A stretch of DNA of 6,639 nt from Thiomonas sp. Its GTDB lineage: Bacteria > Pseudomonadota > Gammaproteobacteria > Burkholderiales > Burkholderiaceae_C. Both the position numbers and the translations under genes were made by a program. Below the pieces are notes generated by a model. That model ran no database searches. It saw nothing but the letters and a program-made list of their open reading frames with translations, and was not told the DNA's origin. Each line of letters begins with the position of its first letter. Within the stretch, counting starts at the first letter, position 1. Location of the stretch: assembly GCA_028706735.1 (NCBI GenBank), contig JAQTVS010000157.1:1-6639 (forward strand). Reading direction: 5' to 3'. Below, in pieces: positions 1 through 5,341 of the stretch.

Positions 1-48
1 CCTCGGGCTGCCCCAGTCGCCTTCGCGCGCCGACGCCATGGCTGGCAT
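1..48 (-). CDS. Possible start of an unidentified gene, cut by window edge
   Basis: A minus-strand ATG at 48-46 is preceded by a GGAGG Shine-Dalgarno sequence (plus-strand CCTCC at 57-61) with an 8-nt spacer, which is close to ideal. The 16 codons visible before the edge read MPAMASAREGDWGSPR. That is too short to assign to a family and I do not recognise it. It is in a different frame from the response-regulator fragment upstream. It may be the next gene, or a gene brought in by whatever rearrangement cut the regulator. The call rests only on the start context. Confidence 0.3.
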   Translation of the reverse strand, partial: MPAMASAREGDWGSPR

Positions 49-109
49 GGCCACTTCCTCCGGCTTCCAGGCATCGACCCTTCGACCTCAAATATTCGAG
101 TGGACCCGT

Positions 110-137
110 GCTCACGCTTTGGGCTGTCAGCGTGAGC
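110..137. repeat. 9-bp inverted repeat at end of regulator fragment
   Basis: GCTCACGCT (110-118) and AGCGTGAGC (129-137) are perfect reverse complements separated by 10 nt. The right arm covers the last codons that still look like a receiver domain, so the repeat sits at the apparent breakpoint. No T-run follows on either strand, so an intrinsic terminator is not supported. It could be a rearrangement scar or chance. Confidence 0.5.
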
Positions 138-236
138 GCCGTCGCACTCGGCGGCGTCTAAATAGCACGCGTCTGCAATTGCCATGCTGACTGCATCAGC
201 AGCCATGGCGTCGTCTTCGACGAGCAACCACCTCAC
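129..236 (-). pseudogene. Truncated response regulator receiver domain (N-terminal fragment)
   Basis: Reading the minus strand from a GTG at 236-234 gives VRWLLVEDDAMAADAVSMAI and then ADACYLDAAECDGAHA. This is the beta1-alpha1-beta2 start of a CheY-like receiver: a hydrophobic strand, the acidic pocket (E7, D8, D9), the first helix, and the region that is normally 'GY.VD...DG'. The closest pattern is the OmpR/QseB type of proteobacteria. After about residue 36 the similarity ends: no phospho-acceptor Asp motif (such as LDLGLP) follows in any frame, although the same frame stays open to the window edge. Other signs of decay are Cys in place of the usual Gly before Tyr25 and apparent loss of one residue after it. 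The start lies 31 nt after the stop of the beta-propeller gene, so the two probably once formed an operon. No clear ribosome binding site precedes the GTG. An alternative is a short divergent receiver-like protein, which is less likely. Confidence 0.6.
185..223. other. Two small stem-loops within the regulator fragment
   Basis: TGCTGA/TCAGCA (185-190 and 196-201, 5-nt loop) and TCGTC/GACGA (211-215 and 219-223, 3-nt loop) can each form a short hairpin. Both lie within codons of the regulator fragment. They are probably incidental to coding sequence, although they lie just downstream of the beta-propeller gene and could affect its 3' end. Confidence 0.25.
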
Positions 237-267
237 GGCGCTTGCGTCGGCCGGTCTCGTCACGGAG

Positions 268-1341
268 TCACTTTCCAATGATCTCCACGCAGCCGCGCGG
301 ACAGGCCTTGTCGCCTGCAGCAACTGGAACGAACGCACGGCCGCTGCTGGGGTCCGCCGCCACCGAATGGGCGTTCCGGCCGCTGGGGATGTTCTTGACC
401 CAATGCGGTTGGCGCGCATCGATCACGCCCAATACCGGGCCACCAGGATTGGCCACTGCCGCGAGCAGAAAGTCACCGCTGGCGGAGTCGTACCAGACTT
501 CGTCGGAGCCGCCGACCTGATGGAAGGTCCGCAGGATCTTGCCGGTGTCCGGATCAACCAGTAATGAAACCGCCTTGAAGCCGGCGGCCACTGCATCGTC
601 GCTGCATCCGACCAGCAGCTTGCCTGTCGGAGCGAGTGCCAGACCCGCCGGCATGCAGCGAGCAACGTCGTGCATGGCTACCAAGCGCCTTGTGCGCGGA
701 TCGATCACGGCAACGCCTCCGCGCGCAGCAACGCCTCCCAGTTCCGGCACGGCGACGTACACCATGCCTGTGCGCGGATCCCAAATGGGCTGTTCCAATC
801 CATCGGTGGCTTGCGGCAGCATCAGGCGGGCGCGTACGCGATATGGGGCTCGGGCCGAAATGAAGCTGAGAAACGGCGGATCGTCGGCATTGTTCGCAGC
901 AATCACCAGATGGTCACGTGCGTCGTACGCAAGTTCATCCACGCGTTTCGTGCCGCCGGTGGGAATGGTTGCGACGATGCGGCGCGAGCGGATGTCGGCC
1001 ACGCGCACCTGGCTGCCGCCATCACCGGCCCATAGTTGTCTGCCGTCAACCATGAGTACTCCATTCGGCCCTCCCTGGCCTCCGCTGCGTGGTCCAGCGA
1101 AGCCACTGATGCGGCCAAGGAAGCGAAGTGTGCGGGTGTCGATCAGGTCCACGCCATGGTTGGAACGATCGGCGAAGGCGTACACGCCGTCCTCGGCGTA
1201 GCCGATGTCGAAGCTGCGCAAGGCGTGCCCTGGCACGGGGATGTTTCTCGGCAGTTGGGAAAGGGGCTCGGCGTGCAGCGCGCCACTGGTGCACGCCAGC
1301 AATCCAAGGCAGGATAGCAATCGGGAAATGGAGGGCGTCAT
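268..1341 (-). CDS. Secreted YncE/YVTN-type beta-propeller protein
   Basis: The 357-residue product begins with a signal sequence (Arg7, then a hydrophobic stretch to about residue 22). The likely cleavage is after ALHA (residue 24), so the protein should be periplasmic. Cys17 in LLAC is a poor lipobox alternative. The mature part is a run of blade-like repeats. Several carry the 'vyVa....g.v.viD..trr.v' pattern, for example VDLIDTRTLRFLG, VRVADIRSRRIVA, VAVIDPRTRRLVA and LLVDPDTGKILRTF, typical of YncE/cytochrome-D1-like propellers. Such proteins bind ligands or partners rather than showing a common catalytic activity, and no haem-binding CxxCH motif is present. Cys229/Cys246 and Cys347/Cys351 could form disulfides in the periplasm. 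The start is supported by GAAGG (plus-strand CCTTC at 1348-1352), 6 nt upstream. The gene lies directly before a response-regulator fragment, suggesting a former signalling operon. The specific role is unknown. Confidence 0.8.
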   Translation of the reverse strand: MTPSISRLLSCLGLLACTSGALHAEPLSQLPRNIPVPGHALRSFDIGYAEDGVYAFADRSNHGVDLIDTRTLRFLGRISGFAGPRSGGQGGPNGVLMVDGRQLWAGDGGSQVRVADIRSRRIVATIPTGGTKRVDELAYDARDHLVIAANNADDPPFLSFISARAPYRVRARLMLPQATDGLEQPIWDPRTGMVYVAVPELGGVAARGGVAVIDPRTRRLVAMHDVARCMPAGLALAPTGKLLVGCSDDAVAAGFKAVSLLVDPDTGKILRTFHQVGGSDEVWYDSASGDFLLAAVANPGGPVLGVIDARQPHWVKNIPSGRNAHSVAADPSSGRAFVPVAAGDKACPRGCVEIIGK

Positions 1342-1530
1342 GCGGTGCCTTCATGAAGCAAGATGGAAACGCACGGCTGGATGTGGTGTCGGCAGGCGTG
1401 CGTGAATCGAAACGTCGCAAGTCTAGCGTTGAACACTTAGAGAATTGGCTCGGCTTTTCTGAATAGCGGGATAAATGGATGATCTGGTTACTTGCTGGGC
1501 CGAGAAGGGTCTGGCAGAGGAGCGAAGAGG
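1342..1530. other. Intergenic region between propeller gene and IS fragment
   Basis: The stretch holds the start region of the minus-strand propeller gene, and in its right part (roughly 1440-1530) probably the leader of the IS3-family element. I could not place a left terminal inverted repeat or a convincing promoter. The IS end lies at most about 190 bp from the propeller start codon, so the native upstream sequence of that gene may be shortened. Confidence 0.4.
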
Positions 1531-1770
1531 ATGAACCACAAACCCACATCCGGTCGACGTCAGCGCCGCGTGCACAGCCCGGAGTTCAAAGCCAAGGTGG
1601 CGCTTGCGGCGCTGCGCGAAGACAAGACGCGGGCCGAGCTGAGTCAGCAAGACGCCTTGCATCCCACCCAGATCACCGAGTGGCGGCGACAGCTTCTGGC
1701 GCACGCCGCCGACGTGTTCGGGCACAAACCTGAGCCGGCCGTGGATTTAGCCCCAATACTGTTCAGATAG
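1531..1770 (+). pseudogene. IS3-family transposase OrfA, 3'-truncated
   Basis: From ATG 1531 the frame encodes a basic N-terminus and then a helix-turn-helix region reading RRVHSPEFKAKVALAALRED, followed by an 'ELS....LHPTQITEWRRQLL' segment and DVFG. This is the characteristic start of IS3-family OrfA, which binds the terminal repeats and in intact elements frameshifts into the DDE-domain OrfB. The fragment is about 73 native codons, reaching VDLAP. The usual continuation, a leucine-zipper-like region, is missing. The frame instead runs into the inverted-repeat remnant at 1752 and stops at TAG 1768-1770 after four foreign codons (ILFR). No OrfB and no right end are present. AGAGG lies directly before the ATG, and the purine-rich leader GGAGCGAAGAGG may serve as ribosome binding site. 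The element cannot transpose. Confidence 0.8.
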
Positions 1771-1817
1771 AAGGGAGTGAGTCATGGCCGATTGCAGACT
1801 ATCCGAACAGTATTGGG
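1752..1817. mobile_element. 66-bp IS remnant: paired terminal repeats, almost no interior
   Basis: Arms 1752-1770 (CCCAATACTGTTCAGATAG) and 1799-1817 are inverted repeats matching at 18 of 19 positions, separated by only 28 bp. The interior starts with AAGGGAG (1771-1777) and an ATG at 1784, the arrangement expected just inside the left end of an insertion sequence. The sequence then runs straight into the opposite end. The resulting frame is a 12-codon ORF (MADCRLSEQYWA) ending at 1822. The simplest reading is an insertion sequence reduced by internal deletion to its two ends. A 3-bp GCC flanks the 64-bp core (1750-1752 and 1817-1819), a possible target duplication but weak. The parent family is not certain; the ends vaguely resemble IS4-type elements. 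Confidence 0.6.
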
Positions 1818-1818
1818 C

Positions 1819-1988
1819 CTAGGAGCCTGTCGGGCTTGAGTCGCGTAGAGCGAAAAAAGGGTGTGGGGATGGCCTGTGGTGGCGGATTTGCCGCCCCATA
1901 GCCCAAGCTATGGGGCAAAAAGCCGCTGCCGCAGGACGCCGCACAGCCTTTTTGCAGCCCGCGATTCTCAAGCCCGACAGGCTCCTAG
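1819..1988. mobile_element. 170-bp palindromic MITE-like element bounded by CTAG
   Basis: The first 22 bp (1819-1840, CTAGGAGCCTGTCGGGCTTG plus AG) are the exact reverse complement of the last 22 bp (1967-1988). CTAG at each end may be a 4-bp target duplication; it is itself palindromic. The interior continues the symmetry imperfectly: GCGAAAAAAGG (1850-1860) faces CCTTTTTGC (1947-1955), CCTGTGG (1873-1879) faces CCGCAGG (1929-1935), and GCGG (1882-1885) faces CCGC (1923-1926). The centre is a perfect 10-bp stem, GCCCCATAGC (1893-1902) with GCTATGGGGC (1907-1916), around a CCAA loop. The whole element can fold into one long hairpin on either strand. No transposase is encoded, so mobility would need a partner in trans. 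It starts 1 bp after the 66-bp remnant and ends 6 bp after the sixA stop, where it could also act as transcript end or stabiliser. IS5- and IS1182-type parents are both possible. Confidence 0.7.
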
Positions 1989-1994
1989 ATGTGT

Positions 1995-2486
1995 TCAGTC
2001 GCTCAGCAGGTCGGCGCTGATGCAGGCGCGCAGGCTGCGCTGAATGCCGGATTCGCGGCTGCGCTCCACCGCCCACAGCAGGCCGCTCTTGCGCAGTGAA
2101 AACTGCTGATCGCAGCCGGTGACCCAGTACAGCCCGGCGCGGCCCATCGTGGGCTGATGGCCGACGAGGATGAGCGCGCCGCCTTCGCGCGGAAATTCGG
2201 ACACTGCCGAAAGCAGTTCGCCCATGTCCGCGTCCGGGCGCAGGCGCGGGTCGGCCACCGGGTACTCGCTCAGGTGCTGCGCGGTCTGCCGCGCGCGGGC
2301 GGCAGGGCTGGTGAGCACCGTCCAGGGTTTGGGCAGTTGCGACTTGATCCACGCGGCCACCATCGCGGCGTCGCGCCGGCCCTGCTTGGTGAGGTTGCGG
2401 CGCAGATCGGCCTCGTCGCCCTGCGCAGACCCCGGAGCGTCTTCCGCCTCGGCGTGGCGCCAGAAAATGACATGGAAATTCGGCAT
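1995..2486 (-). CDS. sixA: SixA-type phosphohistidine phosphatase
   Basis: This is a small histidine-phosphatase (RHG-family) enzyme that removes phosphate from phosphohistidine proteins. In E. coli SixA acts on ArcB's HPt domain and on the nitrogen PTS; the partner here cannot be read from sequence. Starting at ATG 2486 the product has 163 residues, near the 161 of E. coli SixA. The catalytic motif WRHAEAE comes right after the first strand (Arg10, His11 as phospho-acceptor), LTSPAARARQTA contains the second conserved Arg, and GHQPTM carries the second catalytic His (His110). The same frame can begin at ATG 2498 or TTG 2525, giving up to 176 residues, but the extra residues precede the conserved MPNFHVIFWRH start. 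No start has a good Shine-Dalgarno sequence. A perfect minus-strand TTGACA (plus TGTCAA at 2542-2547) with a weak -10 near 2520-2525 would favour the shorter form. The 3' end abuts the MITE-like element. Confidence 0.85.
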   Translation of the reverse strand: MPNFHVIFWRHAEAEDAPGSAQGDEADLRRNLTKQGRRDAAMVAAWIKSQLPKPWTVLTSPAARARQTAQHLSEYPVADPRLRPDADMGELLSAVSEFPREGGALILVGHQPTMGRAGLYWVTGCDQQFSLRKSGLLWAVERSRESGIQRSLRACISADLLSD

Positions 2487-2597
2487 GTTAGGGAGCATCG
2501 TTCGTGCAAAGTCGGCAGCAATCAAGGATACACGGACAAGATGTCAATGCTTTGTAAACCACACTGAAGCAGTTGGTCTGCCGATTGCCAAGCCTTG

Positions 2598-2625
2598 TAA
2601 AAATCAAGGTCGCAGCCGAGCTGCG
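2598..2625 (-). terminator. Weak intrinsic terminator candidate after AEC gene
   Basis: On the minus strand, 11 nt after the AEC stop codon, CGCAGC and GCTGCG (2611-2625) form a 6-bp stem with a 3-nt loop. The sequence then reads ACCTTGA and a run of five T (2603-2599). The T-run is displaced by about 7 nt from the stem, so termination may be inefficient. An alternative 5-bp stem, CCTTG/CAAGG (2593-2597 and 2605-2609), overlaps it. Confidence 0.3.
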
Positions 2626-2636
2626 TGGTGAGAAAC

Positions 2637-3536
2637 TCAGCGCTGCATCAGGGCGAGAAAGACCGGAATGGAGACGGCGCCCAGCACGGTGGAGAGGCTG
2701 ACCAGCCCGGCCACGTAGGGGCCGTCTCCACCCATGCGCGCCGCCAGCACATAGGCGCTTGAGGCCGTGGGCATGGCGGCAAACAGCACCAGCACCAGCG
2801 CCTGCAGCGGCGGCAGGTGCAGCGCCGCGGCCAGCGCCATGGCGGCGAGGGGCAGAATGAGATGGCGAATGGACATGAACCAGAGGCCCAAGGGCAATTC
2901 TCGCCCCAGCCCGCGCCACTGCAGTCCCGCGCCCACAGTCATCAGCCCGAGGGCGATGGACGCGTTGCCCAGGCGGTCGAGCGCGGGCAGCACCGGGCCG
3001 GGCAGCGACCATCCCAGGCTGTGGACGATCAGGCCGGACACGGTGGCGAGGATCAGCGGATTGCGCAGGATTTCGCGCAGCACATTGGCCTGCGCGTGCC
3101 GCGCCAGCGCCCACACCGCGGCAAAGTTGCACAGCGGCACACCCACGGCGATGAGCACCGCGACCAGCGACACGGCGGGTGCGCCGCCAACGCGGTCGGC
3201 AACGGCCAGGGCGATGTAGGAGTTGAAGCGGAATGCGGTCTGCACGCCGCTGGCCACGCAGCGCCGGTCGGCCTTGCGATACCAGAACGCCGCATACGCC
3301 AGGCCGATGCCGATGAGAAACATGGCCACCCCGGCGAGGAGCAGATCGGCGCTGCCGCGCAGGCTGGCGTGGCCCCGGCTGGTGGTGGAAAACAGCAGCG
3401 CGGGAAACAGCACGAAGTACACCAGCCGCTCCACGCCGTCCCAGACCTGGCGCTTGAGCGGCGTGAGTTGCACCAGCGCCAGACCCAGCAGGATCAGACT
3501 GAAATCGGGAAAGAGCAGCAGAGCGTCGTGCAGCAT
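2637..3536 (-). CDS. AEC-family (auxin efflux carrier-like) membrane transporter
   Basis: The 299-residue, very hydrophobic protein has about ten predicted membrane segments in two halves, with the central break around residues 145-160. Family marks include the N-terminal LFPDFSLILLGLALVQLTPL, the mid-protein RFNSYIALA (103-111), and the C-terminal AAMPTASSAYVLAARMGGD (253-271), which is strongly conserved in bacterial AEC permeases. The family covers malate/malonate carriers and many exporters of unknown substrate; nothing here fixes the substrate. Length is normal (about 300-320). ATG 3536 fits the family N-terminus exactly, but the upstream minus-strand sequence CTCTCCCCCTTCC has no Shine-Dalgarno sequence. 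Translation may therefore depend on the upstream gene or on the structured 72-nt junction. It probably shares a transcript with the CorC-domain gene upstream. Confidence 0.85.
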   Translation of the reverse strand: MLHDALLLFPDFSLILLGLALVQLTPLKRQVWDGVERLVYFVLFPALLFSTTSRGHASLRGSADLLLAGVAMFLIGIGLAYAAFWYRKADRRCVASGVQTAFRFNSYIALAVADRVGGAPAVSLVAVLIAVGVPLCNFAAVWALARHAQANVLREILRNPLILATVSGLIVHSLGWSLPGPVLPALDRLGNASIALGLMTVGAGLQWRGLGRELPLGLWFMSIRHLILPLAAMALAAALHLPPLQALVLVLFAAMPTASSAYVLAARMGGDGPYVAGLVSLSTVLGAVSIPVFLALMQR

Positions 3537-3558
3537 GGAAGGGGGAGAGACGGTGTCA

Positions 3559-3616
3559 GATGCCGCCGGTCAATGCGGCATCAAAAGCGCGGCATCAAAA
3601 ACGCGGCATCAAAAAC
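3559..3616 (-). repeat. Three 14-bp tandem repeats with shared hairpin partner
   Basis: Units at 3575-3588, 3589-3602 and 3603-3616 read GCGGCATCAAAA followed by GC, AC and AC. The third unit covers the last codon and TGA of the CorC-domain gene, so the array looks like a repeated duplication of that gene's 3' end. GATGCCGC at 3559-3566 is an exact reverse complement of GCGGCATC present in each unit. In minus-strand RNA any one of the three copies can pair with this single partner, giving an 8-bp stem with an 8-, 22- or 36-nt loop. The partner ends 22 nt before the AEC start codon. Confidence 0.75.
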
Positions 3617-4946
3617 GTGACTCGTGCGGCTCGTCGCCGTCGGAGAACTCATCTCCGGCCTCCTGCGGCTTGCGCTGCACCAGCACCTTGTCGATGCGCT
3701 TGCCGTCCATGTCCACGATCTCGAAAGTCCAGCTATCCCAGTGGACGATGTCGCCGGTGGCGGGCAGCCGCGCAAGCAGCAGCATGAGCATGCCAGAGAG
3801 CGTGTTGTAGCGCTGCTTTTCCTCGTCGGGCAGATGCGCCAGGCCCAGGCGGGTCTTGAGGTCTTCCACGGTGATGAGGCCGTCCATCAGCCAAGAGCCG
3901 TCGGCACGCTGCATCGCCCAGGGCTCTTCCGACGGATGCGACTTGAACTCGCCAGCGATGGCCTCCATCAAGTCCTGCACGGTGACGATGCCCATGGTCT
4001 GGCCGTATTCGTCGATCACCATGGCGGTGTGTTCTGCGCTCTGGCGGAAGGTCTGCAGCAGCTCCAGCCCGGTCAGGCTTTCGGGCACGAAGGTCGCGGG
4101 AATGGCGGCTTTGCTCAGATCGTCAATGCCTTCGCGGCGGATGAAGCGGCCCAGCAATTCCTTGGTGGACACCAGCCCCACCACCTCTTCCAGCCCGCGC
4201 TTGACCAGCGGAAAGCGCGAATGCGTGGACTGCGCGATTTTGTTCAGGTTTTCGCTCAGTGGCTGATCGACGTCGAGATATTCGATCTCGTTGCGCGGCG
4301 TCATCAGCGAGGCGATCTGGCGGTCGTCGAGGCGGAACACATTGCGCACCATCTCGTGCTCCTGCTCCTCGATCACGCCGGCGTCCGAGCCCTCTTCGAG
4401 CACCTCGTTGATCTCGGCCTCGGTCATCTGCGGCATGGAGTCCTGCCGCACCCGCAGCAGGGTCAGCAGCAGGTCGGTGGAAATGGACAGCAGCCGCACG
4501 AAGGGCAACGCCGCGCTGGCGATCCAGCTCATCGGTCGCGCCATCACCATGGCGATGCGCTCGGGTGCGAGCTGGCCCAGACGCTTGGGAACCAGCTCGC
4601 CGATGACGATGGACACGAAGGTGATCAGCAACACGACGATGGCCGTCGCCGTCACTCCAGCGAAATTGGGCGGCAGCCCCAGCGAAATCAGCCAGTTGGC
4701 GACCGGCTGGGAAAACGCCGCCTCGCCCAAAATGCCGTTGAGCACGCCGATCGAAGTGATGCCGATCTGCACCGTCGACAGAAAGCGGGTGGGATGCTCG
4801 GCGAGCCGCAGCGCGGTGCGCGCATGCTCGTTGCCCGCCTCCGCCAACGCGGTCAGGCGGGCGCGGCGCGAGGTCACCAGCGCGATCTCTGACATGGCGA
4901 ACAAGCCATTGAGCAGAATCAGGCCGAACAGAATCAGCACTTCCAT
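3609..4946 (-). CDS. CNNM/DUF21-CBS-CorC-domain membrane protein, PaeA/YtfL-like
   Basis: The 445-residue protein has the full architecture of the hemolysin-C/CorB family. A DUF21 (CNNM) membrane domain at about 1-190 starts with LLNGLFAMSEIALVTSRRAR and contains GELVPKRLG (116-124). A CBS pair follows at about 212-262 and 283-335, with the hallmark VIDEYGQTMGIVTVQD (310-325), then a C-terminal CorC_HlyC/TACH domain (about 345-425). Membrane segments lie near 1-22, 57-78, 96-116 and 137-164. E. coli PaeA (YtfL) has the same order and nearly the same length and is tied to polyamine export, while other relatives handle Mg2+/Co2+. Substrate here is undecided. The acidic tail after 430 is probably disordered. 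The start is supported by GGAG (plus CTCC at 4955-4958), 8 nt upstream. It is the first gene of a probable operon with the AEC transporter. Confidence 0.85.
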   Translation of the reverse strand: MEVLILFGLILLNGLFAMSEIALVTSRRARLTALAEAGNEHARTALRLAEHPTRFLSTVQIGITSIGVLNGILGEAAFSQPVANWLISLGLPPNFAGVTATAIVVLLITFVSIVIGELVPKRLGQLAPERIAMVMARPMSWIASAALPFVRLLSISTDLLLTLLRVRQDSMPQMTEAEINEVLEEGSDAGVIEEQEHEMVRNVFRLDDRQIASLMTPRNEIEYLDVDQPLSENLNKIAQSTHSRFPLVKRGLEEVVGLVSTKELLGRFIRREGIDDLSKAAIPATFVPESLTGLELLQTFRQSAEHTAMVIDEYGQTMGIVTVQDLMEAIAGEFKSHPSEEPWAMQRADGSWLMDGLITVEDLKTRLGLAHLPDEEKQRYNTLSGMLMLLLARLPATGDIVHWDSWTFEIVDMDGKRIDKVLVQRKPQEAGDEFSDGDEPHESRF

Positions 4947-5066
4947 GACGGACGCTCCAGGGGGGATGAAAGACAGTAAAGAAGGGCACGCGTCCGCGCG
5001 TCAGCCGACGGATGAACCGGCGCAGCGCAGGGCAGGGGAGGAAAGGCAGACGTGCCGATGCGCCTC

Positions 5067-5132
5067 ATGAGAAAACGCCGGGCCGCCCCAAGTTTTCTCA
5101 TCCCCCTCGGGGGGCGGGCTGGGCGCAGCCCG
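5067..5132. repeat. Three consecutive hairpins, Burkholderiales-type C/G-rich extragenic repeat
   Basis: ATGAGAAAAC (5067-5076) and GTTTTCTCAT (5092-5101) form a perfect 10-bp stem around 15 nt. Immediately after, CCCCCTCGGGGGG (5102-5114) can form a tight G/C hairpin. CGGGCTG/CAGCCCG (5115-5121 and 5126-5132) then makes a 7-bp stem with a GGCG loop. The block 'CCCCCTCGGGGGGCGGGCTG...' resembles extragenic sequences I associate with Burkholderiales genomes; that link is from memory. It lies between divergent genes rather than at a gene end. No T-run follows, so it is not a typical terminator. Confidence 0.6.
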
Positions 5133-5169
5133 GCCCTGGGGGCGCTTTGTGGCGCATGGAACTGGACGG

Positions 5170-5203
5170 TTGTTGCGAACCCGGCGATGCGGCCGGTCAA
5201 CAA
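5170..5203 (+). other. Possible stem-loop in metC leader
   Basis: TTGTTG (5170-5175) is complementary to CAACAA (5198-5203), and CCGG (5181-5184) to CCGG (5193-5196). Together they give a nested, interrupted stem. It lies about 140 nt before the metC start. Whether it is in the metC transcript depends on an unknown start site, so a regulatory role is unproven. Confidence 0.3.
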
Positions 5204-5341
5204 AGGTTCAGGGTCAGGATCCAAGGAGGGAGTGTCGGAACGGGCTGGGCAATCGGCCTATGCTTTGCACCGGCCTTCACGGCGCGAAAACGCCAGTGCA
5301 GGTCGGCAAAAACTAGATCGAAATACCGCGGAGCCCATTCC

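Larger units (their letters stand above)
4947..5341. other. Divergent intergenic region between corC-like gene and metC
   Basis: These 395 bp must hold promoters for the minus-strand CorC-domain gene and for metC. I found no convincing -35/-10 pair, no MetR-type TGAA-N5-TTCA box and no recognisable SAM or SAH riboswitch. The visible content is two structured blocks (5067-5132 and 5170-5203) and an orphan ribosome-binding-like AAGGAGG at 5223-5229. Confidence 0.5.

Noticed and set aside
110..137. Intrinsic terminator for the propeller gene
   Set aside because: Good stem, but no T-run on either strand and it lies inside the regulator fragment.
184..564. Plus-strand 126-codon ORF at the left side
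   Set aside because: Antisense to the beta-propeller and response-regulator fragment, with no family similarity; low-complexity Ala/Ser start.
1819..2352. Minus-strand 177-codon ORF spanning the MITE-like element and sixA
   Set aside because: It is out of frame with sixA, and its C-terminal part is merely the translated palindromic repeat.
3575..3616. Three regularly spaced repeats considered as a CRISPR-like array
   Set aside because: The 14-bp units are directly contiguous without spacers and there are no cas genes. They are simple tandem duplications.
3624..4892. Plus-strand 422-codon ORF opposite the CorC-domain gene
   Set aside because: His/Gln/Arg-rich translation typical of the antisense frame of a GC-rich gene. 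The minus strand carries a clear conserved family.
5012..5341. Longer metC start giving 528 residues
   Set aside because: The added 110 residues run through the hairpin cluster and show no family similarity. ATG 5342 has GGAG at 8 nt and gives near-normal MetC length.
4947..5341. SAM or SAH riboswitch before metC
   Set aside because: No conserved core of a known class could be recognised; generic hairpins are not enough.
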